64,000 nucleotides of DNA from Prionace glauca (lineage: Eukaryota; Chordata; Chondrichthyes; Carcharhiniformes; Carcharhinidae). The DNA is taken from assembly GCA_037974335.1 (NCBI GenBank), contig CM075729.1, forward strand, positions 125,873,498 through 125,937,497. The letters run 5' to 3'. The notes beneath the pieces were generated by a model. The model had not been told where the DNA came from and made no database searches. It saw only the letters and a program-made list of their open reading frames with translations. Each line of letters opens with the position of its first letter. The stretch's first letter is position 1. This document shows positions 33,859 to 45,800 of this stretch, in pieces. A program made the position numbers and the translations under genes.

Positions 33859-36800
33859 GTAAGTTCACTTGTTTCATTGTTTCTGTTCCTTAATTGTATT
33901 TGCCTTGTTAGTTTGATCTCTCTTGTAATAATTACTTTTAGACTGCAATGAAAAAGGTTCAGAGCCCAGGCACTATCGACCAGAAAGAAATTGATTCGAC
34001 AAAATTGGAAATAGATTATTGATTCCAGATTTTTAATTCAATTCAAATCACAAGAACAGCTGTTTGTGGGACTCAAACTGTGGTTCCCCCCAATGCATCA
34101 ATGTGAATTTTCGGCTTACTAGTGACATAACCACTAAGTCACAGCCTTACCCGAAAGCTGTGTGGACCAACAGATAGTAAAGGATGCTAGCATGTCAAAA
34201 CTCTGAATCGAACCAGGAAACCTTAGATCTTCAACCTAACATTCATTTAATACTTTGGCTATTATTTAATTTGCATTTTCCAAATAGAGATGTTAGTTGC
34301 CATACCATTATCTTGACTGAAATGCAATGGCTCAACATTGGAAATGACTGCTACATATTTTGCATCGAGGTTGACAGTTCAATGAATTCCAGTTTGTTTC
34401 CCCGGATCGAGCTGTGTCATGTATGATAGCAGTCTTCCATACACTAATTGAACCATACAATCCCTATAGTCCAGAAAGAGGACATTCAGCCCTTCGAATC
34501 TGCACCGACTCTCCAAAAGGGAATCCTATTCAGACACCATCCCTGCATATTTACCAGGGTTAATCTATCTAACCTACAAATCTTGAGACACTAAGGGGTA
34601 ATTTAGCAAGGTCCTGACCTACACATCTTTAGATATTAAGGGAAAATATGACATGGCCAATCCACCGAACCCATACATCCTTAGACACTAAGGGGCAATT
34701 TAGCATGGCCAATCCACCTAACCTATATATCCTTAGACACTAAGGGGCAAGTTAACATGGCCAGTCCGCCTAATGTACACATCTTCGGACTTACAAATTA
34801 GAATAAGAATACTAATTGTCCTAGCCTGAGAGAATTCACATCTCTTTAATCTGTGTTTATTCCTCTGTCCACTCACACTCTCTGTACTTGATTACCTGCA
34901 AAGACTTGCATTCCAACCATTATCTTGTAATTAAGTCTGTGTCTATATCTGCCCTATTTTTGAACTCAATTCTCCACTCACCTGATGAAGGAGCAGTTCT
35001 CCGAAAGCTGATACTACCAATAAACCTGTTGGACGTTAACCTGGTATTATGAGACTTCTTACTGTGCCCACCCCAGTCCAATGCTGTAATCTCCACACCA
35101 TCGAATAAGAATTGACAGTATTATTGATATGTCAAGATACAAGTTGACTAATGAAGTGGCTGAATGATGTCTGGTTGTTCCTTTAATTTTTTATGTCAAT
35201 CGATCCGTTTGATTCATTGACCTATTGAATTTTTGCTTGATTGGTCGAGTATTTGATTTCTTTATTGATTGTTTGGTCAATTATTTAATTGACCAATATT
35301 AATATTGACTAAATTGATTGAGTAAAGTTGAAGTGCTGATTAATTAATGGTGTGCTGTCGACCATGCTTGCTAAATAATAATTTATATTTTCAGCAAGGT
35401 AACTTTACAGTATTTACCACGCGAGGTGGGTTAACTTTCTTCTTGTGAGTTGTCAGATCAGTGACAGATCCGAGACGGCCACAGCAAGAATGACAAACGC
35501 ACCAAAATATTATTACCTAAATGCTACGAACTACTTAACGATAATTCATTGAGCTGTAAAGAACAGTTGTAAATGTAACAGTTGCGAAAAGGCAGTAAAG
35601 AAGGCAAATGGTATGTTGGCCTTCCTAGCGAGAGGATTTGATTATCGGGGTAAGGATGTTTTGCTGCAATTGTACAGGGCATTGGTGAGGCCACATCTGG
35701 AGTATTGTATGCAGTTTTGGTGTCCTTATTTGAGGAAGGATGTCCTTGCTACAGAGGGAATACAGCGAAGGTTTACCAGGCTGATTCCTGGGATGGCAGG
35801 TCTGTCAGATGAGGGGAGACTAAGTTGTTTAGGATTATATTCACTGGAGTTTAGAAGAGTGAGAGGGGATCTCATAGAAATTTATAAAGTTCTAACAGTG
35901 TTAAACAACGTACATTCAGAAATAATGTTCCCAATAGTGAGGGAGTCCAGAACTAGGGGTCATAGTCTGAGCATAAGGGAGTAAATCTCCTAGGACTGAG
36001 GTGAGGAGAAATTTCTTCACCCAGAGATCGATGAATGTGTGGGATTCATTACCACTGAATGAAGTTGAGGCCAAATAATTGTCTGATTTCAAGAAGTAAT
36101 GAGATACAGCTCTTGGGGCCAAAGGGATCAAGGGATTTCGGAGAAAGGGGGGGATCAGGATATTAAATTTCAATGATCAGTCATGATCAAGATGATTGGT
36201 GAAGCCGGCTCGATGGGTCAAATGGCCTACTCCAGCTTCTTGTTTCTATGGATGTCGTCATAAATGAAACTTAATTTACAGACTTCTAGTAGTAACATTA
36301 TTACATTCTTTGATATATTTATTCATGTGGCTATTTGTTCACTCATGGAATGTCAGGATTGCTGGCATTTTGACCCATCTCCATTTATCCTTAAGATGGT
36401 GAACATGCAGCCATATGATATGGGGAGAGACTTCCAGGATTTTGACTCAGTGACTCAGTGAAGGAAGAATGATATGACTGTAAATCAGAATTGTATGTGA
36501 CTTGCAGGGGAACTTACAACCTCTGGAGTTCCCATGTTCCTGCTGCCCTTGTGCCAGAGATGGTGCATTTGGAATATATTCACAAGCGTCCTGATTTTAG
36601 GATAGCAATTGATAGTATCGGTACTATTCGGGACATTCTTAACTATCTTACCATATCAGGTCACGTTTTTACAACTTTTTCAATTCATTATATTCCGAAT
36701 AAATGTGAAGGAGAAACACGCAAGTGATGCTAATTTTAATGATATTACAATGCAGTTGTTAGGCAGTTTAAAAGGCAAGACCTCGAGGGTAGTAATGTCT

Positions 36801-39800
36801 GGATTATTTGCAGTGACGCGTGCTGGTGAGAGCATTAATTAACAGGATGAATGAATGGCTGAGGAACTGGCAGGTGAAATAAGTCAGCAGAGGCCAGTAT
36901 CCCTTCACCAGATACCCTTTAATTTATGGACTGTTACAAACTCTGAGTCAGCAGTCGGAGTTCCAGGAGACCTGATCCTCCCAGTTATATATAAAACAAA
37001 GGGTCCTGATTAGACATGCGATATAGAGCTCAATCAGCGAGTTCATGTTCGAAGAGACAAACTTCAGTGGCCTCATTGAAGCGATTGCAGCAGGGATTCA
37101 GATTTTTAGAGCGTTAGGAACACTTCTGGATACAGGTAACCTGCACAAGAGGGATGTGTTGTGAACTGAAGGGGAACCAATATACTAGTAGTTTGCTGAA
37201 GCCACTCAAGAGGGTTCAAACTAATCTGGTGGGAAGGGTATGGGGAGGGGGTCCATAAAAATGTAGTGAAAGAAAGGGATGGGTAGGCTATTTAATGAGA
37301 GCAAGTTAAATAGACAAGGCAAGCATAAGGACAGCAGGGAATGAGGGAAGACTGATTAATTGAACTGCATTTGTTTCAATGCAAGAGGCCTGATAGGTAA
37401 ATTCAGGGCATGTGTAGGGTACATATTATAGGCATTATAGAAACATGGCTGAGGGAAGGACAGGACTGGCAGCTCAATGCTCCGGGGCACAGATACGAGA
37501 GGAAGGACAGAGGAGGAGGGAAGAGTGGAGGAGGGGTTGCATTATTGGTTAGGAAAATGTCATGGCAATACTTTGAGACGATATTGCCGAGAGGTCACCC
37601 TGTGAGACTATATGGGTGGAACTGAGGAATAAAAAGAGGGGTGATCATTTTAATAGGATTGTACTATAGCCCCCCAGTAGCCCCCAATAGGCCCCAGATA
37701 TTCACAATATACATCAATGATTTGGATGCGGCCACAACATGTAACATCCACAAGATTGTTGATAACACAAAACTTTGTGGGAGTGTGAGTGCTGCGCAGA
37801 AGATTAAGAAGCTTCAAGGTGATTTAGAAAAGTTGAGTGAATGGGTACATACAGGGCAGATGCAGTATAACGTGGATCATTGTGAAAATATCCAATTCGG
37901 GCAGAGAAAAAGAACGGAACAGTATTATTTAAATTGTGGTAGATTAGGAAATTCTAATGTACAAGAAGATCTGCTTGTCTGAGTACACCAGTCACTGAAA
38001 CCAAGCATGCAGGTACATCAAGCAGTTAGGAAGGGAAATGGTATTTTGGCCTTTATTGAAAGAGGACTTGGTTGCAAGAGCAAGGATGTCTTACTGCAGG
38101 TTCTTGGTGAGGCCACACCTGAAATACTATGTGCAGTTTTGGTCTCCTTATTGAAGAAAGCTTACACTTGTCACAGAGGGAGTGCGGAGAATGTTCACCA
38201 GACTGATTCCTGGGGTTCGAGGATTGTTGTATGAGGAATGGTTGCATCAAATGGACCTGTGTTTCCTGGAATTGAGAAGAATGAGAGCAAATCTCATTGA
38301 GTCATATATAATTCCGACAGGGCTGGAAAGACTGGATGCAGAGATGTTGTTTCCTTTGGATGGAGGTGAGTGTTCCAGATCAAGGGGCCACTGCCTCAGA
38401 ATACACAGTGGGTCATTTTAAACCGAGATGGAAGGGTGGTGAAGTTATAGAATTCTCTACCACAGCAGGCTATGAAAGACAAATCAATGAATATATTTAG
38501 AAAGGAAATAGATAGACTTCTAGACTCAAGGTACATAGGGAGAACTTGGCTTTGAGATAGTGCTTCAGCCATGAACACATTGAGTAACGGAGCAGGCTCG
38601 AAGAGCCTATTCGAAGGGCGGCATTCTGGCAAAAGGGCAGCACGATGGCATCGTGGTTAGCACTGGTGCCTCATAGCACCAGGGAACCGGGTTCGATTCC
38701 TGGCTTGGGTCACTGTCTGTGCGGAGTTTGCACATTCTCCCCGTGTCTGTGTGGGTTTCCCCCGGGTGCTCCGGTTTCCTCCCACAGTCTGAAAGATGTG
38801 CTGGTTAGGTACATCGGCCATGCTAAGTTCTCTCAATGTACCCAACAAGAACTGGAGTGTGACGACTAGGGGATTGCCACAGTAACTTCATTGCAGTGTT
38901 AACATAAGACTACTTGTTAAGGTCAGACACTAATAAATAACCTAACCTAATTTCTAAGTGGACTTTTAGACATAGAATCACAGGGTCACAGAGGATTACA
39001 GCATAGAAACAGGCCCTTCAGCCCAACCTACCCATGCCACCCCATTTTTTAACCATTTAGCTAGTCCTAATTACCCACATTTGACCCATATCCCTCTGTA
39101 CCCATTTTACCCGTGTAACTGTCCAAACTTTTTTAAAAAAACAAAATTGTATCTGCCTCCACTACTATCCCTGGCAGCTTGTTCCAGACACTCACCACCC
39201 TCTGTGTGAAAAAGACTGCCCCTCTGAACCCTTTTGTATCTCTCCCCTCTCACCTTAAACTATGCCCTCTAGTTTTAGACTCCTCTATCTCTGGGGAAAG
39301 ATATTGACTACCCAGCTGATCTATGCCCCTCATTATTTTGTAGACATTTATTAGCCGTTGTTCTGTGGGATTGAAATATAAACCCTTAAAGGGTTAGTTC
39401 GAGTCTCAGTGCAGAGACACTACCACTCCATCCTGACTCCTCCAGGTAAGGCAGTAGAGACAGAACAGGTATCACCAGTGTAGCGCCACCCATTTCAGCT
39501 CTTGCCTCTCATCCGTTTATGTTCAAATCACCCTTTAAAGCTTCAAACGTTTTGATTCTTCTATTCTCTCTCGCAGGTGGCGAATCGCGGTTTACGGTGC
39601 TGCAGTACCCTCAGTCGATCAACGCAACCGAAGGCGACTCGGTGACAATGAACTGCACCTATGGGGGTGGGCTGGGCAAGGTCCTGGTCGGACAAGTGTC
39701 CTGGTCACGCGGTACTTCTAGAGAAAACGCCACAGATTTGGAGGAGGATCTGCAGCTCATGAGGCGCTTGGAGAAGTCAAAATCCTACCACTCCACCAAG

Positions 39801-42800
39801 AGGAACATTTTCATCAATATCTCCGATGTCAGACACTATGATTCCGCCACTTACTACTGTACGGTCAAAGCGATGACTGGGCAGCTCAGTGTTGGCAATG
39901 GTACCAAACTCCAAGTCAAACGTAAGCACCGAATGTCTAAAGAAAAGGAAACAAAGGAGTGGCACAGTGGTTAACACTGCTGCCTCACAGCGCCAGGGAC
40001 CCCGGGTTCGATTCCCAGCTTGGGGGTGGGTCACAGTGTGGAGTTTGCACATTCTCCCTGTGTCTGCATGGGTTTCCTCCGGGTTACCTCCCACACTCCA
40101 AAGATGTGCGGGTTAGGTGGATTGGCTCTGCTAAATTGCCCCTTAGTGTCGAGGGGAGGGGCTAGCTAGGGTAAATGCATGGGGTTATGGAGATAGGGCC
40201 TAGGTGGGATTGTGGCCACTGCAGACTTGATGGGCCAAATGGCCTCCTTCTGCACTCCTTCTGAAATGGAGAGAAACAATTACAAAAGGAGCACTCATCC
40301 CCACATTGGTTAGGCATCTGAAGGGGAATGGGGGTACACAATAGGGACATGCAAAGGAATCCAAGGATCTTGAGGAGTCCATTTTTTATTCATTCCTGGG
40401 ACATGGGCATCACTGGTTGGCCAACATTTATTGCCCAACCCTAGTTTCCAGAGGGCAGTTGAGAGTCAACCACACTGCTGTGGCTCTGAAGTCACATGTA
40501 GGCCAGACCGGGTAAGGATGGCAGATTTCCTTCCCTAAAGGACATGAAAGAACCAGATGGGTTTTTCCGGCAATTGACAAGAGTTTCATGGCCAAGAGTA
40601 GATTCTTAATTTTTTTTTATTGAATTCAAGTTCCACCAGGATTTGAACCAGAGTCCCCAGAACATTAGCTGAGTTTCTAGATTGATGGTCTGGCAATAGT
40701 ACCACTAGGCCATCGACTTCCCACAGACCTAAGATCGCTGTGGACTAGTGCACACAAGGAGGTCAGGAAAGCAGAGAGGGACACTTCCTTTTATTAGCTG
40801 TGAGGGTAGAATATAACTGCTGGAGGTTATGCTGGAAACGCTAGTTAGGTCAGGATTGGAGCATTACATGGGCTGGAATTCTCCGGCCGTTCACACCAGT
40901 GGAATTCTCTGCTCCCACCGGCAATGCATCACCACCCGTGGGTTTCCCACCGGCACGAGGTGACATCATGGGAATTCCCATTGACAGAGGTGGGATCAGA
41001 GAATCCGTCTGCTAGCAAACAACGTGCCACCTCCTGCTGATGGGAAACACACGGCTGGAGAATCTCGCCCAAGCAGTTCCATTCACCACATTGTTGGAAA
41101 GTCGTGATTCCACTGGGGGTGGTACAATTGGACTTAACGCAGACATCGCTTAGACTGGGGAATTACAGCAGTGAGGAAAGTATGCATAGCCCAAGGCTGT
41201 TCGCTTTGGGCCAGAGTGGGTTCAGGAGGACGTTAAATGGAGTGGGTGGGGAAGTCCAAACTCCTAAGTTGAGTTACCCATAACAAAAAGATTATTGATT
41301 TTGTTTGAGAGGCAAGAGGTTTAGTTGGGATTCTTGGGGAATGATTTTCATCCAGAGAATGAGAGGCATTGCTACTTATTGTCTGAATGGTTGCTAGCAG
41401 TTGAAACACACGAGTAGAATCAAAGAATCCCTACAGTGCAGAAGGAGACCATTCAGCCCATCCAGTCTGCACCGACCATAATCCCACCCAGGCTCTATTC
41501 CCATAGCCCCACATATTTACACTGCTAATCCCCTAACACTAGGGTCAATTTAACTCGGCCAATCAACCTAACCCACACATTTTTGGATTGTGGGAGGAAG
41601 CCCATGTAGACACGGGAAGAATGTGCAAACTCCACAGAGACAGTGACCCGAGGCCTGAATTGAACCCAAGTCCCTGGCGTTGTGAGGCAGCAGTGCTAAC
41701 CACTGTGCCACTGTGTTTCCCCGTAGTAATGGCCTAAAACTCGCTGCCAACAGAGACGACAAATAATTTCAATTGAAAATTTGATAAGGACTTGAAGAAA
41801 ATGACTTTGCATAGGGATGGGGCTGCCTAGATTGCTCTATGGGGAACCGAAGGGCCAGATCCCCTGTGCCGCAGACATACATTTGGAAAGCACCTTGAGG
41901 TGCTCCTAATACTGAGTACCAAGAACTGAAAAGTGGGGTTATCCTGGATGCATGCTTGCTGGCTGGTGCAAACCACAATGGGCTGAATGGCCTCCTTCTG
42001 CCCTGTAAATTGCTATAATCCTATGATTTTAACTTTTTTAATGGCTTAGCTTCAACTGAAGAAGTCAAGTTTGGATTAATTCGCTAATACCAGTTATTTT
42101 TCAGGCTTAGATTTAACTTTGCAATTGAACCTTATTTTCTTTCTCCTGCTGGTGAACAGAAAAGATGGAAGAATGAGAAATATAGATGTAACAAGCAGTT
42201 TACAATTAACATTAATGATTTACCTTGGGGTGGTTAGAGCAACTTGCTATACACCTCTGGAGACATGGAGCTGAGCGGGTGGAAGCCTCAAATGTAATGT
42301 AACTTGGTTTTGAGTTAAATCTTACTTGGCACAACAACAGATGCTCAGTCAGGGTGTCTGGCTTATTGTAGTCTGGAGCTACAGATCACCTGCTGAGCAG
42401 GAACCTCTCTCTCACTCTTGCCATTGGTGCGCGGGTGTTGGGAGAACGATGCCCAACCTGTTTAACGGTGCTTTGAACACATGACCAGCAAATCCTTGAA
42501 CCCGGAGCTTTTGAGCCATATACTACTCCCAAGGTCCTTTAGCGCAATAATAGAACTGAATCCCTCTCATTGAGTCATAAGAACATAAGAAATAGGAGCA
42601 GGAGTAGGCCATCTAGCCCTTCGAGCCTGCCCCGCCATTCAATAAGATCATGGCTGATCTGTCGTGGATCAGTTCCACTTTCCCGCTTTCTCCCCATAAC
42701 CCTTAATTCCCTTGTCTGTCAAAAGCCTATCTACCCGCTTCTTAAATATATTTAGCGAGGTAGCCTCCGCCACTTCAATGGGCAGGGAATTCTGGAGATT

Positions 42801-45800
42801 CACCACCTTTTGAGTGAAGAAGTTCCTCCTCAACTCCGATCTAAACTGCACCCCCCCTTATCTTGAGGTTGTGCCCTCTAGTCCTGCGATCCTTTCTAAG
42901 TGGGAAGAATCTTTCTACCTCTACTATATCCATCCCTTTCATTATCTTATACGTCTCTATAAGATCCCCCCTCATCCTTCTAAACTCCAACGAGTACAGA
43001 CCCAGTCTATTTAGTCTCTCTTCATAGTCCAACCCCCTCAACTCTGGTATCAGCCTAGTGAACCTCCTCTGCACTCCCTCCAAGGCCAAAATATCCTAGC
43101 GCAAGTGCGGTGACCAAAACTGCACACAGTACTCCAGCTGTGGCCTCACCAGTACCCTGTACAGTTGCAGCAAGACCTCGCTACTTTTATATTCAATCCC
43201 CCTCGCTATGAAGGCCAGCATCCCATTCGCCTTCCTGACCACCTGCTGCACCTGCAGACTGGGTTTTTGCGACTCATGCACAAGGACCCCCAGGTCCCTC
43301 TGCACTGTAACATGCTGAGTCGGCTTAGACCTAATTTCATCTTTACGCACTTTCTCTTTCAGGCGAAGTGGCCCAGTTTGTTGTGCCCATGCCTCATTGC
43401 CCTTGAACAAGAACAAAGGAAAGTACAGTACAGCATCAGGCCCTTCGGCCCTCCAAGCCTGTGCCATCATGATGCCTTAACTAAACTAAAGAAAAGCCTT
43501 CTGCCCTTACTCGGACCAAATTCCTCCATTCCCTTCCTATCCATGTGCCCATCCAGATGCCTCTTAAATGTTGCCAATGTGCCTGCTTCCATCATCTCCT
43601 CTGGCAGCTCAATTCTACCATTCTCTGGGTGAAAAATCTTCCCCTGAACATCTCCCTTCAACTTGCCTCCTCTCACCTGTGTCCCCCTTCGTAATTGACA
43701 CTTCCACCCTAGGAGAAAGGTTCTGACTATTCACCCTGTCTATGCCTCTCATAATTTGTAGACCTCTATCATGTCTGCCCTCAGCCTCCATCTTTCCAGT
43801 AAAAACAATGCTTATGCCCGCTTGTAATTTACACCTCCATGCTGGGAAAGAGCGTCTGACTGTCCATCAATAGGCAATTTCAGGGTCGATTCCATTACTG
43901 GCATGGTGTGTAGGCCAATCCAAGTTAGGGTAGCAGATTTGCTTCTCTGAAGGGATTTGTGACACCAGATTGAGTTACAACTGTCATTGCAAATGGTATT
44001 AATCAAATTTAAATTTGCCCCATGGCATTACCACACTGCCATCTTCTCCCCAGCATTTAGATGTTGAATGGCTTGAATCACAAGAGTTTGGAAAACTGGG
44101 ACGGAGAGTTGGGCTTGCTGGTAGGGAACCTCCTTCCTTGTTGAAGGAGTTCAGGGCATGTGCTGTCCCATTTTGCTGTGGTTGCTACTCTCAGACTATC
44201 TATTAATGCCAGGCAAAGGTACAGCAGAATCCTTCCATCTAATCCTCTTTTTGATTTGGAAATAAGATTAAGTTTACTTAACAATGTCACAAGTAGGCTT
44301 ACATTAACACTGCAATGAAGTTACTGTGAAAATTCCCTAATCCCACACTCCTGTTAGAACCAGAGAACCCAGAGGGTGGCCATTCGGCCTATCGAGTCTG
44401 TGCCAACTCTCCAACAGAGCATCTTACCTACGCTCTACTCTTATAACCCCACATTTACCCCACTAATTCTCCCTGACCTACATACCTTGCGATACTCAGG
44501 GGCAATCTAGAATGACACATTCTACACATCATACATGAGTATGGGAGGAAACTGCAGCACTCCAAGGAAACCCACGCAGACACGGGGAGAACGTGCAAAC
44601 TCCACACCTGAGGCCAGAATGAACCTGGGTCCCTGGAGCTATGAGGCAGCAATGCCAACCAGTGTGCCACCATACCCTCGGGAGAATGTAGCATGGCCAA
44701 TGCACCTAACCAGCACTTCTTTTGGACTGTGGGAGGAAACTCTACATAGACACGGGGGTAACATGCAAACTCCATATAGAGAGTGATCCTAGGCGGGAAT
44801 CGAACCCAGGACCCTGGTGTTGTGAGGCAGCAGTGCTAACCACTGTGCCATTAGGTATGGCAAATGGGAAGGCATTGCATTCCAATCCAATCATCCCCAA
44901 ATGGCATGATGGATGGTCTACTCTTACTGATGGCGGAACCACCACTTTGAAGTGGGCAGCCCATGGAATGGTACATGCCCCTCAGAGCAAGCATTTAACT
45001 GAGAATGAGCATGAGCGGCAATGTGCTGAAGGTTTTCCTGCAGAATCAATAGTGACCCGTACTTACAGTGCGATTTCCTTTCAGGTCGGGTTTGTGTAAA
45101 TGAATCTGTTTCGCCTCCACTTGCTGGTCTCCTTGTTGGAAAATGCATTCTCACCGTCTTCCTCATTATCTTTGGTGTCGTGGCGTGTATGGTAAAGGTA
45201 TGAGCTCGCTTGATCGTTTCTGACAGCTATGTGTGGCACGGTGGTGCAGTGGTTAACACTGCTGCCTCACAGCTCCAGGGACCCGGGTTCGATTCCCAGC
45301 TTGGGTCACTGTCTGTGTGGAGGCTGCACATTCTCCCCGTGTCTGCCTGGGCTTCCTCCAGGTGCTCTGGTTTCCTCCCACACTCCAAAGGTGTGTGGAT
45401 TAGGTAAATTGGCCATGATAAATTGACCCTTAGTGTCCTGGGATGCATAGATAAGAGGGATTAGTAGGTAAATATGTGGGGTTATGGGGATAGAGCCGAG
45501 GTGGGATTGTTATCAGTGCAGACCTGATGGGCCAAATGGCCTCCTTCTGCACTGTAAGGTTTCTATGATGATGTCTATGAAAAAAAAAACAGTTATCTGT
45601 AAATTAATACTGTCTTAGGAATATAGGAAATAGAATCAGGGGCCACTCCGCCCTTCAAAACTACTCTGCCATTCATTTTGATCATGGCTGATCATCCAAC
45701 CCAATATCCTGATCCTGCCTTCCCCTACTATCTCCGAAATATAGAAATAAAACCAGCTGATGGCCATTTTAGAGATTTCAATTCCTACAATCAGAAGAAA

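Larger units (their letters stand above)
40805..42030 (+). mobile_element. Old CR1-L LINE, interrupted twice
   Basis: Pieces 40805-40867, 41073-41418 and 41719-42030 read as RT C-terminus then 3' UTR (GGGCTGAATGGCCTCCTTCT). A short inverted-repeat element and a V-SINE lie inside. In intron 2. Confidence 0.6.

Noticed and set aside
39395-39450. CCAG|GTAAGG donor-like site as a non-coding exon before the V exon
   Set aside because: No matching acceptor or reading, and exon 1 already fits the V exon in phase.
39519-39576. In-frame ATG and hydrophobic stretch just upstream of the V exon, as an unspliced signal peptide
   Set aside because: The stretch is the pyrimidine tract and acceptor of intron 1 (ends CGCAG). 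A separate phase-matched leader exon exists at 33801.
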